DNA of 28,184 nucleotides. Origin: an uncultured Collinsella sp. Its GTDB lineage: Bacteria; Actinomycetota; Coriobacteriia; Coriobacteriales; Coriobacteriaceae. The position numbers and the translations under genes were made by a program. Positions 7,582-15,995 of this stretch are shown here, piece by piece. Position 1 is the first letter of the stretch, and every line of letters starts with the position of its first letter. The notes beneath the pieces are model-generated. The model searched no databases. It had not been told where the DNA came from and worked only from the letters and a program-made list of their open reading frames with translations. The stretch spans positions 1 to 28,184 of the forward strand of contig CALJNY010000032.1 in the NCBI GenBank assembly GCA_937981515.1. Reading direction: 5' to 3'.

Positions 7582-9084
7582 ATGAAAGATGAGACGATGG
7601 GCCAAGAGGATGCGGCCCAAGATGCAGAAGCGTGTGCCGAGGCCCTGGAGAGCCTAGACCAGATCGCACTGGCCGAGATTGCGTTTGACGATTCGAGCGT
7701 TGATGTGCGGGATGAGCCGGAAATCGAGGTACAGCCCGATGATCAGGATGCAAAAGACGATGGCGCCGCGCCCACCGAAGACGAGGCGGGGCACGAGGAA
7801 TCCGGGTGCAAGGCCGACGACCAGCCCGAATCCGACACGAGCGAGGAAACCATCTTGCTCGACAGCTTGCCGGCCGAAGATTCGCTGACCCGCGAGCTCC
7901 CCGGTCTGGGCTCTGCGCCTGCCGTGGACGAGACCATCGCCATGGGCGATATTCCCCTACCGTCCGTTCCTTCGGCACGCGAAGCCGAGGTTCGTCATCG
8001 TAAGATACCGCCCAAGCGCCGCAACCTGATGGTTGCCGGCGTTGTGGCCGTCGCGCTCGTCGCCGGCGGCGCAGGCTATGCTGCCTGGAACGGATATCAG
8101 CAAGAGCAGGCCGCCGCTGTCGCCGCCAGCGCGCACACGATGATGTCGGTGCAGATTGGCGTGCATGCCGCGGGCCTCGACTGCTCAACTGGCTCCAAGA
8201 TTCCCGTACAGGTGAGCGGGCAGGATTCCGACGGTTCTTCCGTGAGCGAAACGCTCTACGTTGACGAGCATGGTCGCGGCATTAAGTTGCTGCCCGGCGA
8301 TTACACGCTCTCCATTGCTGGATCCCCCATCGCGGAAGACGGCACCATCTACACCGTGCCGACCACCAAGGCGCAGGTCACCATTAAGAGCGATGGACAG
8401 GATTTGAGTGCCCAGGCCACCTTTAAGCTCAAGGTGCCTTCGGCCGACACGGTGACTGACGACCAGATCGATGCCGCCGCCAAGTATGCCGAGGAAGGCG
8501 GCGCGAGCTCTGCCGCCGCGGCAAAGATACTCCAGCAGGCGGCAATTACGCGCCGCGATGCCGCCGTCAACGCCGTAAGCGCAAGCGAGGCACAGTCCGC
8601 CCGCGATGCCGACGCTCGACACAAGGCGACGGACCTGTATCAGCTCGATATTCCGGTTGAGTGGTATGGCAAGGTCGCCACCTGGCAAAACGGCAGTACG
8701 CTGTGCATTTATCTGGACGGCGACACCAACACACCGCTCGTGACGCTCGTCGCGGTGCGCGACGGCGAGACCTTTACGCCCGACGACGGCGATACGGTTT
8801 TGGGCACGGTCAGCCTAGGTAACGGCTACACCGTCTATGCGAGCGGTCCTGTCTATCCGTACGTGATTCCGCAAACCGTTAATGGACGCACGCAGGACCC
8901 TGTGTCGACCTACCCCATGGATACGGCGATTGAGCTTGTCGAGCTCACGACCGGCAACCGCTACACATACAGCCAGATCAAAAACGACCTGATCGGTAAA
9001 GACGGCAAGGCCGACGCTGCCACCAAGCTCGAATGCGACTACCTCGCCCAGATTCTGATGCCGAGCATCAAAGCCCAGGACTAG
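7582..9084 (+). CDS. Single-pass membrane-anchored protein of unknown function
   Basis: 500 residues. Residues 1-140 are acidic and low complexity (many Asp, Glu, Ala), probably a disordered cytoplasmic part. A basic stretch (RHRKIPPKRR, 138-147) precedes one transmembrane segment (about 149-169), and about 330 residues lie outside. The outer part begins with a likely beta-rich domain (DGSSVSETLYVDEHGRGIKL), continues through an alanine-rich helical stretch (about 290-350), and ends in a domain containing LDIPVEWYGKVATWQ, known from other proteins of this kind only as a hypothetical region. The open frame extends upstream to 7417, but ATG at 7582 is chosen because TTGGGGGATAT precedes it and the extension runs into the upstream terminator. 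It stands alone between two hairpins. A surface or sensor role is conceivable but not shown. Confidence 0.8.
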   Translation: MKDETMGQEDAAQDAEACAEALESLDQIALAEIAFDDSSVDVRDEPEIEVQPDDQDAKDDGAAPTEDEAGHEESGCKADDQPESDTSEETILLDSLPAEDSLTRELPGLGSAPAVDETIAMGDIPLPSVPSAREAEVRHRKIPPKRRNLMVAGVVAVALVAGGAGYAAWNGYQQEQAAAVAASAHTMMSVQIGVHAAGLDCSTGSKIPVQVSGQDSDGSSVSETLYVDEHGRGIKLLPGDYTLSIAGSPIAEDGTIYTVPTTKAQVTIKSDGQDLSAQATFKLKVPSADTVTDDQIDAAAKYAEEGGASSAAAAKILQQAAITRRDAAVNAVSASEAQSARDADARHKATDLYQLDIPVEWYGKVATWQNGSTLCIYLDGDTNTPLVTLVAVRDGETFTPDDGDTVLGTVSLGNGYTVYASGPVYPYVIPQTVNGRTQDPVSTYPMDTAIELVELTTGNRYTYSQIKNDLIGKDGKADAATKLECDYLAQILMPSIKAQD

Positions 9085-9119
9085 CCGGGCGCATCATGGT
9101 GCTCCCCAACCGTGATGAA

Positions 9120-9141
9120 GGGGCCAGGAGGTCCTGGCCCC
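9120..9141. terminator. Shared hairpin between convergent genes
   Basis: GGGGCCAGGA (9120-9129) pairs perfectly with TCCTGGCCCC (9132-9141). It lies between the converging ends of the anchored-protein gene and the ATPase gene. Neither side has a strong T run, so termination efficiency is uncertain. Confidence 0.55.
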
Positions 9142-9157
9142 ACAGATCCGTAGATGA

Positions 9158-10510
9158 TTAGGCAAGGAGCCACTTCCATGCGGGCACAACGTGTACCGCA
9201 CCGTGCTCGCATGGAATATCGGCCTGCTCATCCATGGTAACGATTGTCGACTCGCCAAGATCGAACTGGGCCATCGAGGCATCAAGCGCGGCAATTTCGC
9301 GCTCGCGCGTTTTCTCACTTGCCATATCCACACTCACCTGAATCAGGCTATAAGCCCGCATGAGAAGTGCGTCCCCAGCCACAAAGTCCACCTCATGGCT
9401 TTTGCTCTTCTCTTTGATCAGCAGGCGGCAGACCGAGCCGGTCCTCACCGCGGGAGTCCTTCTTCTTAGCGCATTGAACACTGCGGTCTCGAGCCTCTGG
9501 CCCTGATCCAATGCTGATGCGGGAGAGAATGCTCCAAACATCGCAGGGTCGACAGCGTAGACCTTAGACGCAGACCGCATGTTATTTGCCAATGAACGCG
9601 TGAACTCCGGCACAGAAAATAACAGGTAGGCATCCTCATAATACTCAAGTAAATCGCTGAGCGAATTACGACTGACGGGTATCTGTCTGCTCTTGAACTC
9701 GTTGTACACTTTGTTCACTGACAGCTCTCGTCCCGAAGACGCCATACACCGCGTCAAGAACAGCGATGCCAAGCGAGGGTTCTTGACGTCGTAACGCTCA
9801 ATGACGTCCATAGCGACCGTTCGCGAAGCATATTCCTGTAGCAGCTGAATCGCGTCTGCGGGCGTCTGCTTAAGCGTCGCGATGAATCCCCCTCGTTCAA
9901 GATATCCGATCAGATGATGTCGAAGCAGCGCTGCATCGCTTGGGGAAAAGGTCGCATCTGGCTCGAAAACGCTCCCCGTCTTATACCGAACGTATTCCGA
10001 AAAACTCAACGGAAAAAGCTCCCGTATAAGAGAACGACCCCTGAACTCGCTCTTAAGCTCTGAGGACAGCATCTTAGAAGAAGATCCCGTCACATAGACG
10101 GTCGCTTTCTCCGTATCGACTACACGCCGCAGAAACGCACCCCATTCGGGAATTTCCTGGATCTCGTCAAAGAAAATGTAAGCGCCCTCGGTTCGAGCAG
10201 CAGGATACAGCGCATAGAACGTGTCGAGCACGTCCGCCAGCAGCGATGACTCATACGGGCGCAAGCGCTCGTCCTCAAAATTAAAGTAAAGCATCCGGTC
10301 AAGCTCGACGCCCCGGCCCTGAAGCCGCTGCATCTCCTGATACAGGCGATACGTCTTTCCACAACGGCGGGCCCCCACAATCACATTTACGATGTTGTCG
10401 CGCTTTGGCTCCTGTGGGTTTCCTAGATCAAGGTCTCGCTCAAAGACCTGCGGAACCCCCTGCTGTTCAAAGTCCTTTATTTTCTGGGCGATCAAGTCGT
10501 TGAATGCCAT
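9158..10510 (-). CDS. AAA-type ATPase with DUF4143-like C-terminal domain
   Basis: 450 residues. The N-terminal P-loop ATPase carries Walker A GARRCGKT (46-53), Walker B YIFFDEIQ (111-118), a sensor-like TGSSSKML (141-148) and a conserved FRGRS arginine motif (156-160). The C-terminal half is DUF4143-like and includes HEVDF in the region KSKSHEVDFVAGD, a pattern shared with the PD-(D/E)XK-like fold of this family. Such proteins are common, mobile and of unclear function in gut bacteria. Codon use looks less GC-biased than the neighbouring clpB. ATG at 10510 follows GGAGG by 5 nt (GGAGGATCATG). It is monocistronic, with an inverted repeat covering its promoter. Confidence 0.85.
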   Translation of the reverse strand: MAFNDLIAQKIKDFEQQGVPQVFERDLDLGNPQEPKRDNIVNVIVGARRCGKTYRLYQEMQRLQGRGVELDRMLYFNFEDERLRPYESSLLADVLDTFYALYPAARTEGAYIFFDEIQEIPEWGAFLRRVVDTEKATVYVTGSSSKMLSSELKSEFRGRSLIRELFPLSFSEYVRYKTGSVFEPDATFSPSDAALLRHHLIGYLERGGFIATLKQTPADAIQLLQEYASRTVAMDVIERYDVKNPRLASLFLTRCMASSGRELSVNKVYNEFKSRQIPVSRNSLSDLLEYYEDAYLLFSVPEFTRSLANNMRSASKVYAVDPAMFGAFSPASALDQGQRLETAVFNALRRRTPAVRTGSVCRLLIKEKSKSHEVDFVAGDALLMRAYSLIQVSVDMASEKTREREIAALDASMAQFDLGESTIVTMDEQADIPCEHGAVHVVPAWKWLLA

Positions 10511-10518
10511 GATCCTCC

Positions 10519-10578
10519 AATCTTGCTCTCTAGCTAATCAAAATTATACTGATTCTTGATTAATTAGAGAGCAAGATT
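10519..10578. promoter_or_regulatory. 23-bp inverted repeat enclosing the ATPase gene promoter
   Basis: The arms at 10519-10541 and 10556-10578 match at 21 of 23 positions; both contain AATCTTGCTCTCTA followed by TAATCAA after two variable bases. The 14-bp spacer holds a perfect TATAAT on the minus strand (10548-10543). One arm therefore overlaps the probable -35 region and the other the transcription start and leader. It could be an operator or a leader hairpin; no regulator gene is adjacent. Confidence 0.6.
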
Positions 10579-10741
10579 GTGTGTAGCTTGATTAACACTT
10601 AAGCAAGTTTTATCACCGTTATTGCTCCGAAGGATATCGAGTGGCTAAGAGGACAACCGAGCTCGAATGCGACTCCCCGAGCAGTCAATTTGGGACGGGG
10701 CTTTTATGACTACCCTCCCCCTGTAGAAAAATCCCTAACGC

Positions 10742-10808
10742 AGTTGCGGTGAAATAGGGACTGTTTTTGCTGTTCAAACCGCAAAACAGTCCCTATTTCA
10801 CCGCAACT
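10742..10808. repeat. Long inverted repeat with GGGAC core (BIME-like)
   Basis: The left arm (10742-10770) begins AGTTGCGGTGAAATAGGGAC and continues CTGTTTTTGC from its last C. The right arm (10781-10808) is its complement except for one missing base. A 10-nt loop separates them. No gene is seen from 10579 to 10833, and this repeat is the dominant feature. It looks like two head-to-head copies of a shorter palindromic unit. Confidence 0.75.
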
Positions 10809-10833
10809 TATTGGAAACTTTTTGGGATGGCAC

Positions 10834-11028
10834 TCAGCGCCAGGGGTCGGCTTCGAACATCGGCTCGCGCTCGGGGCGGCGATCGCTGTAGGGATCGTAG
10901 CCGTCGTCGTCCTCGTTCTCGGCACGGATGTAGGGGTCGCGCGGCTTGGGCGCCGGCTTAGGCGCAGGCTTGGGTGCGGCGGGTGCGGCATCGGTCGCCG
11001 GCGCGCTTGTCTTGATCTCGTCTTTCAT
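10834..11028 (-). CDS. Small proline-rich acidic protein, unknown function
   Basis: 64 residues. The first third is Ala/Pro/Lys-rich with a PAPKPAPKP repeat (about 21-29); the rest is charged (ENEDDDGYDPYSDRRPEREP) and ends EADPWR. No signal peptide or membrane segment is present and it is probably disordered. ATG at 11028 is preferred because AAGGAG lies 8 nt upstream; another ATG two codons earlier is too close to that site. It lies behind clpB on the same strand but beyond the clpB terminator, so it may need read-through or its own promoter, which I could not identify. The function is not recognised. Confidence 0.65.
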   Translation of the reverse strand: MKDEIKTSAPATDAAPAAPKPAPKPAPKPRDPYIRAENEDDDGYDPYSDRRPEREPMFEADPWR

Positions 11029-11080
11029 CTGCATATCTCCTTGCCATGCAATCGTGTTCAACATCATCGATTGTCGCACG

Positions 11081-11117
11081 AAAAAGGGCGGCGGACCCAA
11101 TTGGATCCGCCGCCCTT
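11081..11117 (-). terminator. Intrinsic terminator of clpB
   Basis: On the minus strand AAGGGCGGCGGA (11117-11106) pairs perfectly with TCCGCCGCCCTT (11095-11084), followed by a T run. It starts 45 bp behind the clpB stop codon. Confidence 0.9.
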
Positions 11118-11161
11118 GGCGTTTAGAGACGACTGACAGATTTTAAAGCATGGCCCAAAAT

Positions 11162-13789
11162 CTACTCGGCGTCGGGAACCTCGTAGGTGGCCGCCGGCGT
11201 GTTGTCGCACACGACGGTAAAGCCGCCATCCTTGTCGACATCGACCGTCACCTGATCGCCCTCGCGCACCGTGCCGTCGATGATGGCGGCGGCGATGGCG
11301 TCCACGACCTCGCGCTGGACCAGGCGCTTGAGCGGACGGGCACCGAACACGGGGTCCAGGCCGCCCACGGCGAGCATCTGCTTGGCCGCCGGGGTGATGG
11401 CAAGCGTCATGCGCTCCTTGGCCAGGCGTGCGCGGACGTCGGCAAGCTGGATGTCGACGATCTTCTCGATCTGCGCCATGCCGAGCGGATGGAACACCAC
11501 GATATCGTCGATACGGTTGAGAAACTCGGGGCGGAAGGTCTGAGCCATGGCGGCGTCGACCTGATGGCGCATCTCCTCCTCGTCCTTGCCGGACAGATCG
11601 GCGATGGCCTTGGAGCCCACGTTAGACGTCATGATGATAATCGTGTTCTTGAAGGACACCTGGCGACCCTGGCCATCGGTCAGACGGCCGTCGTCGAGCA
11701 CCTGCAGCAGCACGTTGAAGACATCCGGATGAGCCTTCTCCATCTCGTCGAGCAAGATCACGGAGTACGGACGACGACGCACGGCCTCGGTGAGCTGGCC
11801 GCCCTCGTCGTAACCCACGTATCCCGGGGGCGCACCGATCAGACGCTGGACGCTGAACTTCTCCATGTACTCGGACATGTCGATACGCACGAGTGCGCGC
11901 TCGTCGTCGAACAGGCACTCGGCAAGCGCCTTGGCGAGCTCGGTCTTGCCCACGCCGGTGGGGCCCAGGAAGAAGAAGCTGCCGATGGGCTTGTCCGGGT
12001 CGGAGAGACCCGCACGGCTGCGGCGCACGGCCGCGGCCACAGCGGAGACCGCCTCATCCTGGCCGATGACGCGCTTATGCAGCTCACCCTCCAAGCCCTT
12101 CAGCTTGTCGAGCTCGCCCTGCATCATCTTGGACACAGGCACGCCGGTCCAGGCGCTCACGACCTCGGCGATCTCATCGGAGGTCACCTGTTCGTTGAGG
12201 CCCTCGCCGTCCTGCTGCTTTTGTGCCTCGAGCGCGACCTCGGAATCCTGAATCTGCTGCTGCAGGCCCGGAATCACGGAGAAGCGCAGCTCGGACGCAC
12301 GGCCCAGGTCGCCGTTGCGCGTCGCGCGCTCCTCTTCGCTCTTGGCCTCGTCAAGCTGCCCCTTGAGCTCCTGCACGTGGTCGATGGCGTTCTTTTGGTT
12401 GAGCCAGCCGGCCTTTTGCACGTTGAGCTTTTCCTGGACCTCGGCAATCTCCTGGCGCAGGGCCTCCAGACGCTCCTTGGAGGCGTCGTCGGTCTCCTTC
12501 ATGAGCGCCTGCTCCTCGATCTGCAGCTGGGTGAGCTGACGCGTGGTGGCGTCAATCTCGACCGGCATGCTGTCGAGCTCCATGCGCAGGCGGCTTGCCG
12601 CCTCATCGACCAGGTCGATGGCCTTGTCGGGCAGGAAGCGGTCGGCGATGTAGCGATCGGAGAGGTCGGCAGCTGCCACGAGCGCGCTATCGGTGATATG
12701 CACGCCGTGGAAAATCTCGTACTTCTCCTTGAGGCCACGCAGGATCGAGATGGTGTCCTCGACGGTAGGCTCGGAGACCATCACAGTCTGGAAACGACGC
12801 GCGAGCGCCGCGTCCTTCTCGATGTACTTGCGGTACTCGTCAAGCGTGGTCGCGCCGATCGCGTGCAGGTCGCCACGGGCAAGCGCCGGCTTCAGGATGT
12901 TGCCGGCGTCCATGGAGCCCTCGGTGGCACCCGCGCCCACGATGGTGTGGAGCTCATCGATGAACAAGATGACCTTGCCCTCGGACTTCTGTACCTCCTT
13001 GAGCACGGCCTTCAAGCGGTCCTCGAACTCGCCGCGGTACTTGGCGCCGGCGACCAGCGCGCTCATGTCGAGCTCGATGAGGTCGCGGTCGCGCAGCGTG
13101 CTCGGCACGTCGCCAGCCACGATACGCTGGGCGATGCCCTCGACGATGGCCGTCTTGCCGACGCCCGGCTCACCGATGAGCACGGGGTTGTTCTTGGTAC
13201 GACGGGACAGGACCTGGATGGTGCGGCGAATCTCATCGGTACGGCCGATGACCGGGTCGAGCTTGCCGGCGCGGGCGAGGTCGCAGATGTTGCGACCGTA
13301 CTGCTCCAGCGCCTCAAACTGCGTCTTGTCCTCGGCGGACGTCACGCGGTCATCGCCGCGCAGCTCCTCGTAGACTTGCTCGATGCGCTCCTTGGTGACG
13401 CCTGCGTCGCGCAGAACGCGGCCGGCCTCGCCCTTGTCCTCGGCAAGTGCCATCAGCAGATGCTCGGTCACCACAAAGCTGTCGCCCATCTTGGTGGCCT
13501 TCTTCTCGGCCTTTTCGATGACGCGGACGAGCTCGTTGGACAGGCCCATCTGCTGGCCCTCGCCCGAAACCTTGGGCGCGTGGTCGATGGCATCTTGCGT
13601 GGAGCGTGCGAGCTGAGCCGGGTCGGCACCAATGCGCTCTATGATCACGGAGATATTGCGCTCGCCGGCACCGAGCAGGGCGGACAGCAGGTGAATCGGC
13701 TCTACCGCGCCGGCCTGCGCGTCGGCAGCCGTGCTCATGGCGGTCTGCAGCGCCTCGCGCGACGTCATTGCTAGCTTATCGATTCTCAT
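11162..13789 (-). CDS. clpB: ATP-dependent disaggregase ClpB
   Basis: Hexameric Hsp100 machine that extracts and refolds aggregated proteins with the DnaK system, in the cytoplasm. At 875 residues it is full length. Domains: N-terminal Clp repeat (about 1-150); AAA1 with Walker A GEPGVGKT (206-213) and Walker B ILFIDE (274-279); coiled-coil middle domain (about 400-525), which distinguishes ClpB from ClpA/ClpC; and AAA2 with Walker A GPTGVGKT (609-616). No IGF-type ClpP-binding loop was noticed. The N-terminus [14 protein letters not shown] aligns with the family start, and GAGGTGA precedes the ATG. It is transcribed alone, behind a palindrome identical in layout to that of dnaK, so HspR control is likely. 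Confidence 0.97.
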   Translation of the reverse strand: MRIDKLAMTSREALQTAMSTAADAQAGAVEPIHLLSALLGAGERNISVIIERIGADPAQLARSTQDAIDHAPKVSGEGQQMGLSNELVRVIEKAEKKATKMGDSFVVTEHLLMALAEDKGEAGRVLRDAGVTKERIEQVYEELRGDDRVTSAEDKTQFEALEQYGRNICDLARAGKLDPVIGRTDEIRRTIQVLSRRTKNNPVLIGEPGVGKTAIVEGIAQRIVAGDVPSTLRDRDLIELDMSALVAGAKYRGEFEDRLKAVLKEVQKSEGKVILFIDELHTIVGAGATEGSMDAGNILKPALARGDLHAIGATTLDEYRKYIEKDAALARRFQTVMVSEPTVEDTISILRGLKEKYEIFHGVHITDSALVAAADLSDRYIADRFLPDKAIDLVDEAASRLRMELDSMPVEIDATTRQLTQLQIEEQALMKETDDASKERLEALRQEIAEVQEKLNVQKAGWLNQKNAIDHVQELKGQLDEAKSEEERATRNGDLGRASELRFSVIPGLQQQIQDSEVALEAQKQQDGEGLNEQVTSDEIAEVVSAWTGVPVSKMMQGELDKLKGLEGELHKRVIGQDEAVSAVAAAVRRSRAGLSDPDKPIGSFFFLGPTGVGKTELAKALAECLFDDERALVRIDMSEYMEKFSVQRLIGAPPGYVGYDEGGQLTEAVRRRPYSVILLDEMEKAHPDVFNVLLQVLDDGRLTDGQGRQVSFKNTIIIMTSNVGSKAIADLSGKDEEEMRHQVDAAMAQTFRPEFLNRIDDIVVFHPLGMAQIEKIVDIQLADVRARLAKERMTLAITPAAKQMLAVGGLDPVFGARPLKRLVQREVVDAIAAAIIDGTVREGDQVTVDVDKDGGFTVVCDNTPAATYEVPDAE

Positions 13790-13810
13790 GGAATCACCTC
13801 TCTTGGGGCG

Positions 13811-13828
13811 GCCGCCCTACGGGGCGGC
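13811..13828 (-). promoter_or_regulatory. GC-rich leader hairpin of clpB
   Basis: GCCGCCC (13811-13817) pairs with GGGCGGC (13822-13828) around a 4-nt loop, 22 nt upstream of the start codon and just 5' of the ribosome site in the transcript. It could affect translation or mRNA stability. Confidence 0.4.
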
Positions 13829-13878
13829 TTCACGTTGTTCGAGAAGTATTGTTGCCAGCTTTGCGCGATCTTATACAC

Positions 13879-13905
13879 AAATCTAAGTCTCTATATTTAA
13901 GATTT
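13879..13905. promoter_or_regulatory. Probable HspR operator upstream of clpB
   Basis: Inverted repeat AAATCT-N15-AGATTT, with AAGTC following the first arm. The dnaK upstream region has the same arms, the same 15-bp spacing and the same AAGTC at 23078-23104. On the minus strand it partly resembles the HspR HAIR box (CTT-containing half, then ACTTAG where HAIR has ACTCAAG). A TATAAG -10-like box lies just downstream (about 13875-13870). Confidence 0.75.
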
Positions 13906-13967
13906 TCTGAGTGATTAAGAGATAGGGTACTGAGATGTCAGCCCGCCGCTGCCCAGGCGCACTACCG

Positions 13968-14022
13968 TCTCGATCTGTAACATCTAGCAGCCATTTTTGA
14001 TCCTAGATGTTACAGATCGAGA
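13968..14022. repeat. 20-bp perfect inverted repeat (TCTGTAACA family, copy 1)
   Basis: The arm 13968-13987 (TCTCGATCTGTAACATCTAG) is exactly complementary to 14003-14022, with a 15-nt loop. A related copy follows at 14052-14098. There is no T run. No gene is seen between clpB and 14156, and palindromes dominate that stretch. Confidence 0.8.
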
Positions 14023-14051
14023 TGAAATGCTCAGCGGCGCCCGTTTATCTA

Positions 14052-14098
14052 AATCTGTAACAACTACTCGGCAAATAGGGCCCTATCTGTTACAGATT
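14052..14098. repeat. Related inverted repeat (TCTGTAACA family, copy 2) with nested palindrome
   Basis: AATCTGTAACA (14052-14062) pairs perfectly with TGTTACAGATT (14088-14098). Inside is a perfect 12-bp palindrome, ATAGGGCCCTAT (14075-14086). Arms match the inner arms of copy 1. Confidence 0.7.
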
Positions 14099-14111
14099 GA
14101 GACAAACCGAG

Positions 14112-14148
14112 AACTACTACAAAGGGGACGGGTACCTTTGTGGTGGTT
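14112..14148. repeat. Hairpin repeat, CCTTTGTGG family, copy 1
   Basis: AACTACTACAAAGG (14112-14125) and CCTTTGTGGTGGTT (14135-14148) pair around a 9-nt loop; the two differences from a perfect match leave G-U pairs in one RNA strand. The centre reads GGGGACGGGTACC. It lies 7 bp behind the stop codon of the next gene. Confidence 0.75.
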
Positions 14149-14155
14149 GCAGTCT

Positions 14156-14827
14156 CTATTTACTTGCCGAACCCGTGCTTCCCGATTCGCCGCTCCAGGG
14201 CATCTCATCCTCGAAGAGCCATATGCGGGCAGACCCACTATCGCGTGCAGTCTGCGGGTCGGGCAAGCAGGTCTGTTCATAGGCATCTTGGATACACTGA
14301 CCCATAAAATCGTTGAGCTCGGCCTGGTCGCCCTCCATGACATAAGCTGCATCGCCGGCCATGATGTAAATACCCGGACCCTCATTGCCCTCGTAACCCG
14401 GATCGTACGAGACATCACATAACTTTGCGCCGTTTGCAGTGTCCAGCTCGATGGAAGAGTGACATCCGCCAACCATGTCGTTCGCTTTTGCCCGATAGGA
14501 CGCATATCCGTACCAACGCTTAAATGTTTTGCCCTTGAGTAGCTCGGACGCCCTATCGATCAGGCTTGTATCCGTGGTATAGCGCATGGCCCCAAGCTGA
14601 ATACTCGGATAATTGCTAATACCCAGCACAGCCGGCTGCTCATCAAAATCAACGGTAATGGTCTCGGGCTTGTCGTCGCCGGTCAGAAGTTCGACAGATT
14701 GAGCCACAGGCTTGACCAACGGCTCCGTCACCGCAGCAGGTAGAAATGCCATACCGACAGCGCCCGCGCCAACCACAGCGATCGCAAGCGCCAAGACAAT
14801 CAATCCAATACGGGCAGAACGGCTCAC
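14156..14827 (-). CDS. Membrane-anchored extracytoplasmic protein, unknown function
   Basis: About 223 residues from the GTG at 14827. A short basic N-terminus (SRSAR) precedes one hydrophobic segment (about 7-29, GLIVLALAIAVVGAGAVGMA), then an outer domain with four cysteines (GGCH, KLCD, GQC, TCLP) that could form two disulfides. The C-terminus is Ser/Gly-rich. The start is uncertain: in-frame GTG codons at 14842 and 14866 are also possible, and no strong ribosome site decides it. It is divergent from the anchored protein at 15062, and the two are bracketed by copies of one hairpin repeat. No sequence similarity to that neighbour was apparent. I do not recognise the family. Confidence 0.65.
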   Translation of the reverse strand: MSRSARIGLIVLALAIAVVGAGAVGMAFLPAAVTEPLVKPVAQSVELLTGDDKPETITVDFDEQPAVLGISNYPSIQLGAMRYTTDTSLIDRASELLKGKTFKRWYGYASYRAKANDMVGGCHSSIELDTANGAKLCDVSYDPGYEGNEGPGIYIMAGDAAYVMEGDQAELNDFMGQCIQDAYEQTCLPDPQTARDSGSARIWLFEDEMPWSGESGSTGSASK

Positions 14828-14916
14828 GGCAAAACACCCCACAATGCAAACCTTCGCCACCTGCACTAATGATACCGCCAGCTAACACTATTACCAAAAG
14901 AAGCCGCGCGCTCCTC

Positions 14917-14951
14917 ACCACCACAAAGGGGACAGGCACCTTTGTGGTGGT
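14917..14951. repeat. Hairpin repeat, CCTTTGTGG family, copy 2
   Basis: ACCACCACAAAGG (14917-14929) pairs perfectly with CCTTTGTGGTGGT (14939-14951); the centre reads GGGGACAGGCACC. It sits in the shared upstream region of the two divergent orphan genes and is followed by TTTTCGAC, as is copy 3. Confidence 0.8.
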
Positions 14952-15061
14952 TTTCGACGCTAACGGTCGACCATCTCGCGCCATGAGATTAAACTTGAAT
15001 TGTTCTCTGAACATATCCATTTCTGCCTATCCTCAACAGATCTTTGTCTCGAGGAGCGCAT

Positions 15062-15730
15062 ATGAAGCCGCCTCATTCCACCGGTCGCAACGTCATCGCC
15101 ATTCTCGCCATACCCATCGTGATGCTCTTCCTTATCGTCATCACGCCCTTTTCTTTTGGTATCGCCTCGCCCTTCGATCTTTGCGGGATGATCGACGCCG
15201 GCTCGCGTGCCACCTCGCTCTCCTTTGTCTGCCGTGGCGTGTTCTACGAATATGCAATTCCCACCGGAAGTTGGCAGTCCAAGTTACCGTTGCTCGGCAA
15301 GGTCGACGGATGCTCCCCCTATTTTTGCCTTGAACCTCAGGCGCTAAACTATCTGATCGACGACCAGCCACTCGACTCCATCACCCTCGCCTACGACTAC
15401 GCACCAAACACCGATGAGCGCCACATGAACCAAGTCCTCGACAAGCTGCTTGGACAGTGCGGGCTCACCGCGGAAGCCGGTCGAACCATCTATAGCAACC
15501 GGAAATTAAAGCGAACAGAACTCCGCCGTGTCGGAAAAATCAAAGGGCGAAACGGGGCCGCCTACTGGGATGCCTGGGCAACACGCGACAAGGGCGAATT
15601 CGGACACAGCACCTATATGGTCACTGTCTACACCAAAGACGGAATTAAGGACAATGTTGACGATTTCGCGTCATCCAAACTCGGCATCCCCAAAACAACC
15701 AAACCCGCCAACCCGGATGAAATTCTGTAG
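15062..15730 (+). CDS. Membrane-anchored extracytoplasmic protein, unknown function
   Basis: 222 residues. A positively charged N-terminus (MKPPHSTGRN) is followed by one long hydrophobic segment (about 11-36), then an outer domain with five cysteines (DLCG, FVCR, GCSPYFC, GQCG) and a Lys/Pro-rich C-terminus. A non-cleaved signal anchor is more likely than a cleaved signal because no clear AxA site follows. ATG at 15062 is chosen over the in-frame ATG at 15044 because GAGGAG is 5 nt upstream. It ends shortly before a terminator-like copy of the CCTTTGTGG hairpin. I do not recognise the family. Confidence 0.7.
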   Translation: MKPPHSTGRNVIAILAIPIVMLFLIVITPFSFGIASPFDLCGMIDAGSRATSLSFVCRGVFYEYAIPTGSWQSKLPLLGKVDGCSPYFCLEPQALNYLIDDQPLDSITLAYDYAPNTDERHMNQVLDKLLGQCGLTAEAGRTIYSNRKLKRTELRRVGKIKGRNGAAYWDAWATRDKGEFGHSTYMVTVYTKDGIKDNVDDFASSKLGIPKTTKPANPDEIL

Positions 15731-15784
15731 AGCCGCTCATTAACATACCGCTCAACGATCACAACAACATCGAGCTCGTTCCCC

Positions 15785-15819
15785 ACCGCCACAAAGGTGC
15801 CTGTCCCCTTTGTGGCGGT
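15785..15819 (+). repeat. Hairpin repeat, CCTTTGTGG family, copy 3 (possible terminator)
   Basis: ACCGCCACAAAGG (15785-15797) pairs perfectly with CCTTTGTGGCGGT (15807-15819). The loop, TGCCTGTCC, is the reverse complement of the copy 2 loop, yet both copies are followed by TTTTCGAC. A 13-bp stem with a short T run 55 bp behind a plus-strand gene could terminate its transcript. Confidence 0.75.
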
Positions 15820-15826
15820 TTTCGAC

Positions 15827-15861
15827 AAAAAAGAAGCCGCCCCGATAACAGGAGCGGCTTC
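15827..15861 (-). terminator. Intrinsic terminator of the hydratase gene
   Basis: On the minus strand GAAGCCGCTCC (15861-15851) pairs with GGGGCGGCTTC (15843-15833) with G-U tolerance, followed by six T. It is about 135 bp behind the hydratase stop. Confidence 0.75.
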
Positions 15862-15913
15862 AAGCAAGTCTATTTTTAGCGTCCCTCAAGCCCCAACGAG
15901 AACGTCGCGGTAG

Positions 15914-15983
15914 CCCCGGCCACACCTTTCCCTCGGGCGACCCTCGCGAAGCGCGTGAGCACGAGGGAAAGGTGTGTCCGGGG
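15914..15983. repeat. 22-bp inverted repeat behind the hydratase gene
   Basis: The arms at 15914-15935 and 15962-15983 match at 21 of 22 positions (core CACACCTTTCCCTCG) around a 26-nt loop that itself contains CGCGAAGCGCG. It begins 12 bp after the hydratase stop and may protect the mRNA 3' end. No T run is present. Confidence 0.75.
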
Positions 15984-15995
15984 CGTACAGCAACG

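Noticed and set aside
9026..10674. 15-mer AGCTCGAATGCGACT at 9026-9040 and again at 10660-10674
   Set aside because: A single 15-bp match with no extended similarity is expected roughly by chance in a GC-biased window of this size.
11150..13774. 874-residue open frame on the plus strand
   Set aside because: It lies wholly opposite clpB, which is a full-length recognised protein; the long frame reflects the GC-rich codon pattern. The same applies to other long antisense frames opposite manX, the FAD oxidoreductase, the hydratase and dnaK.
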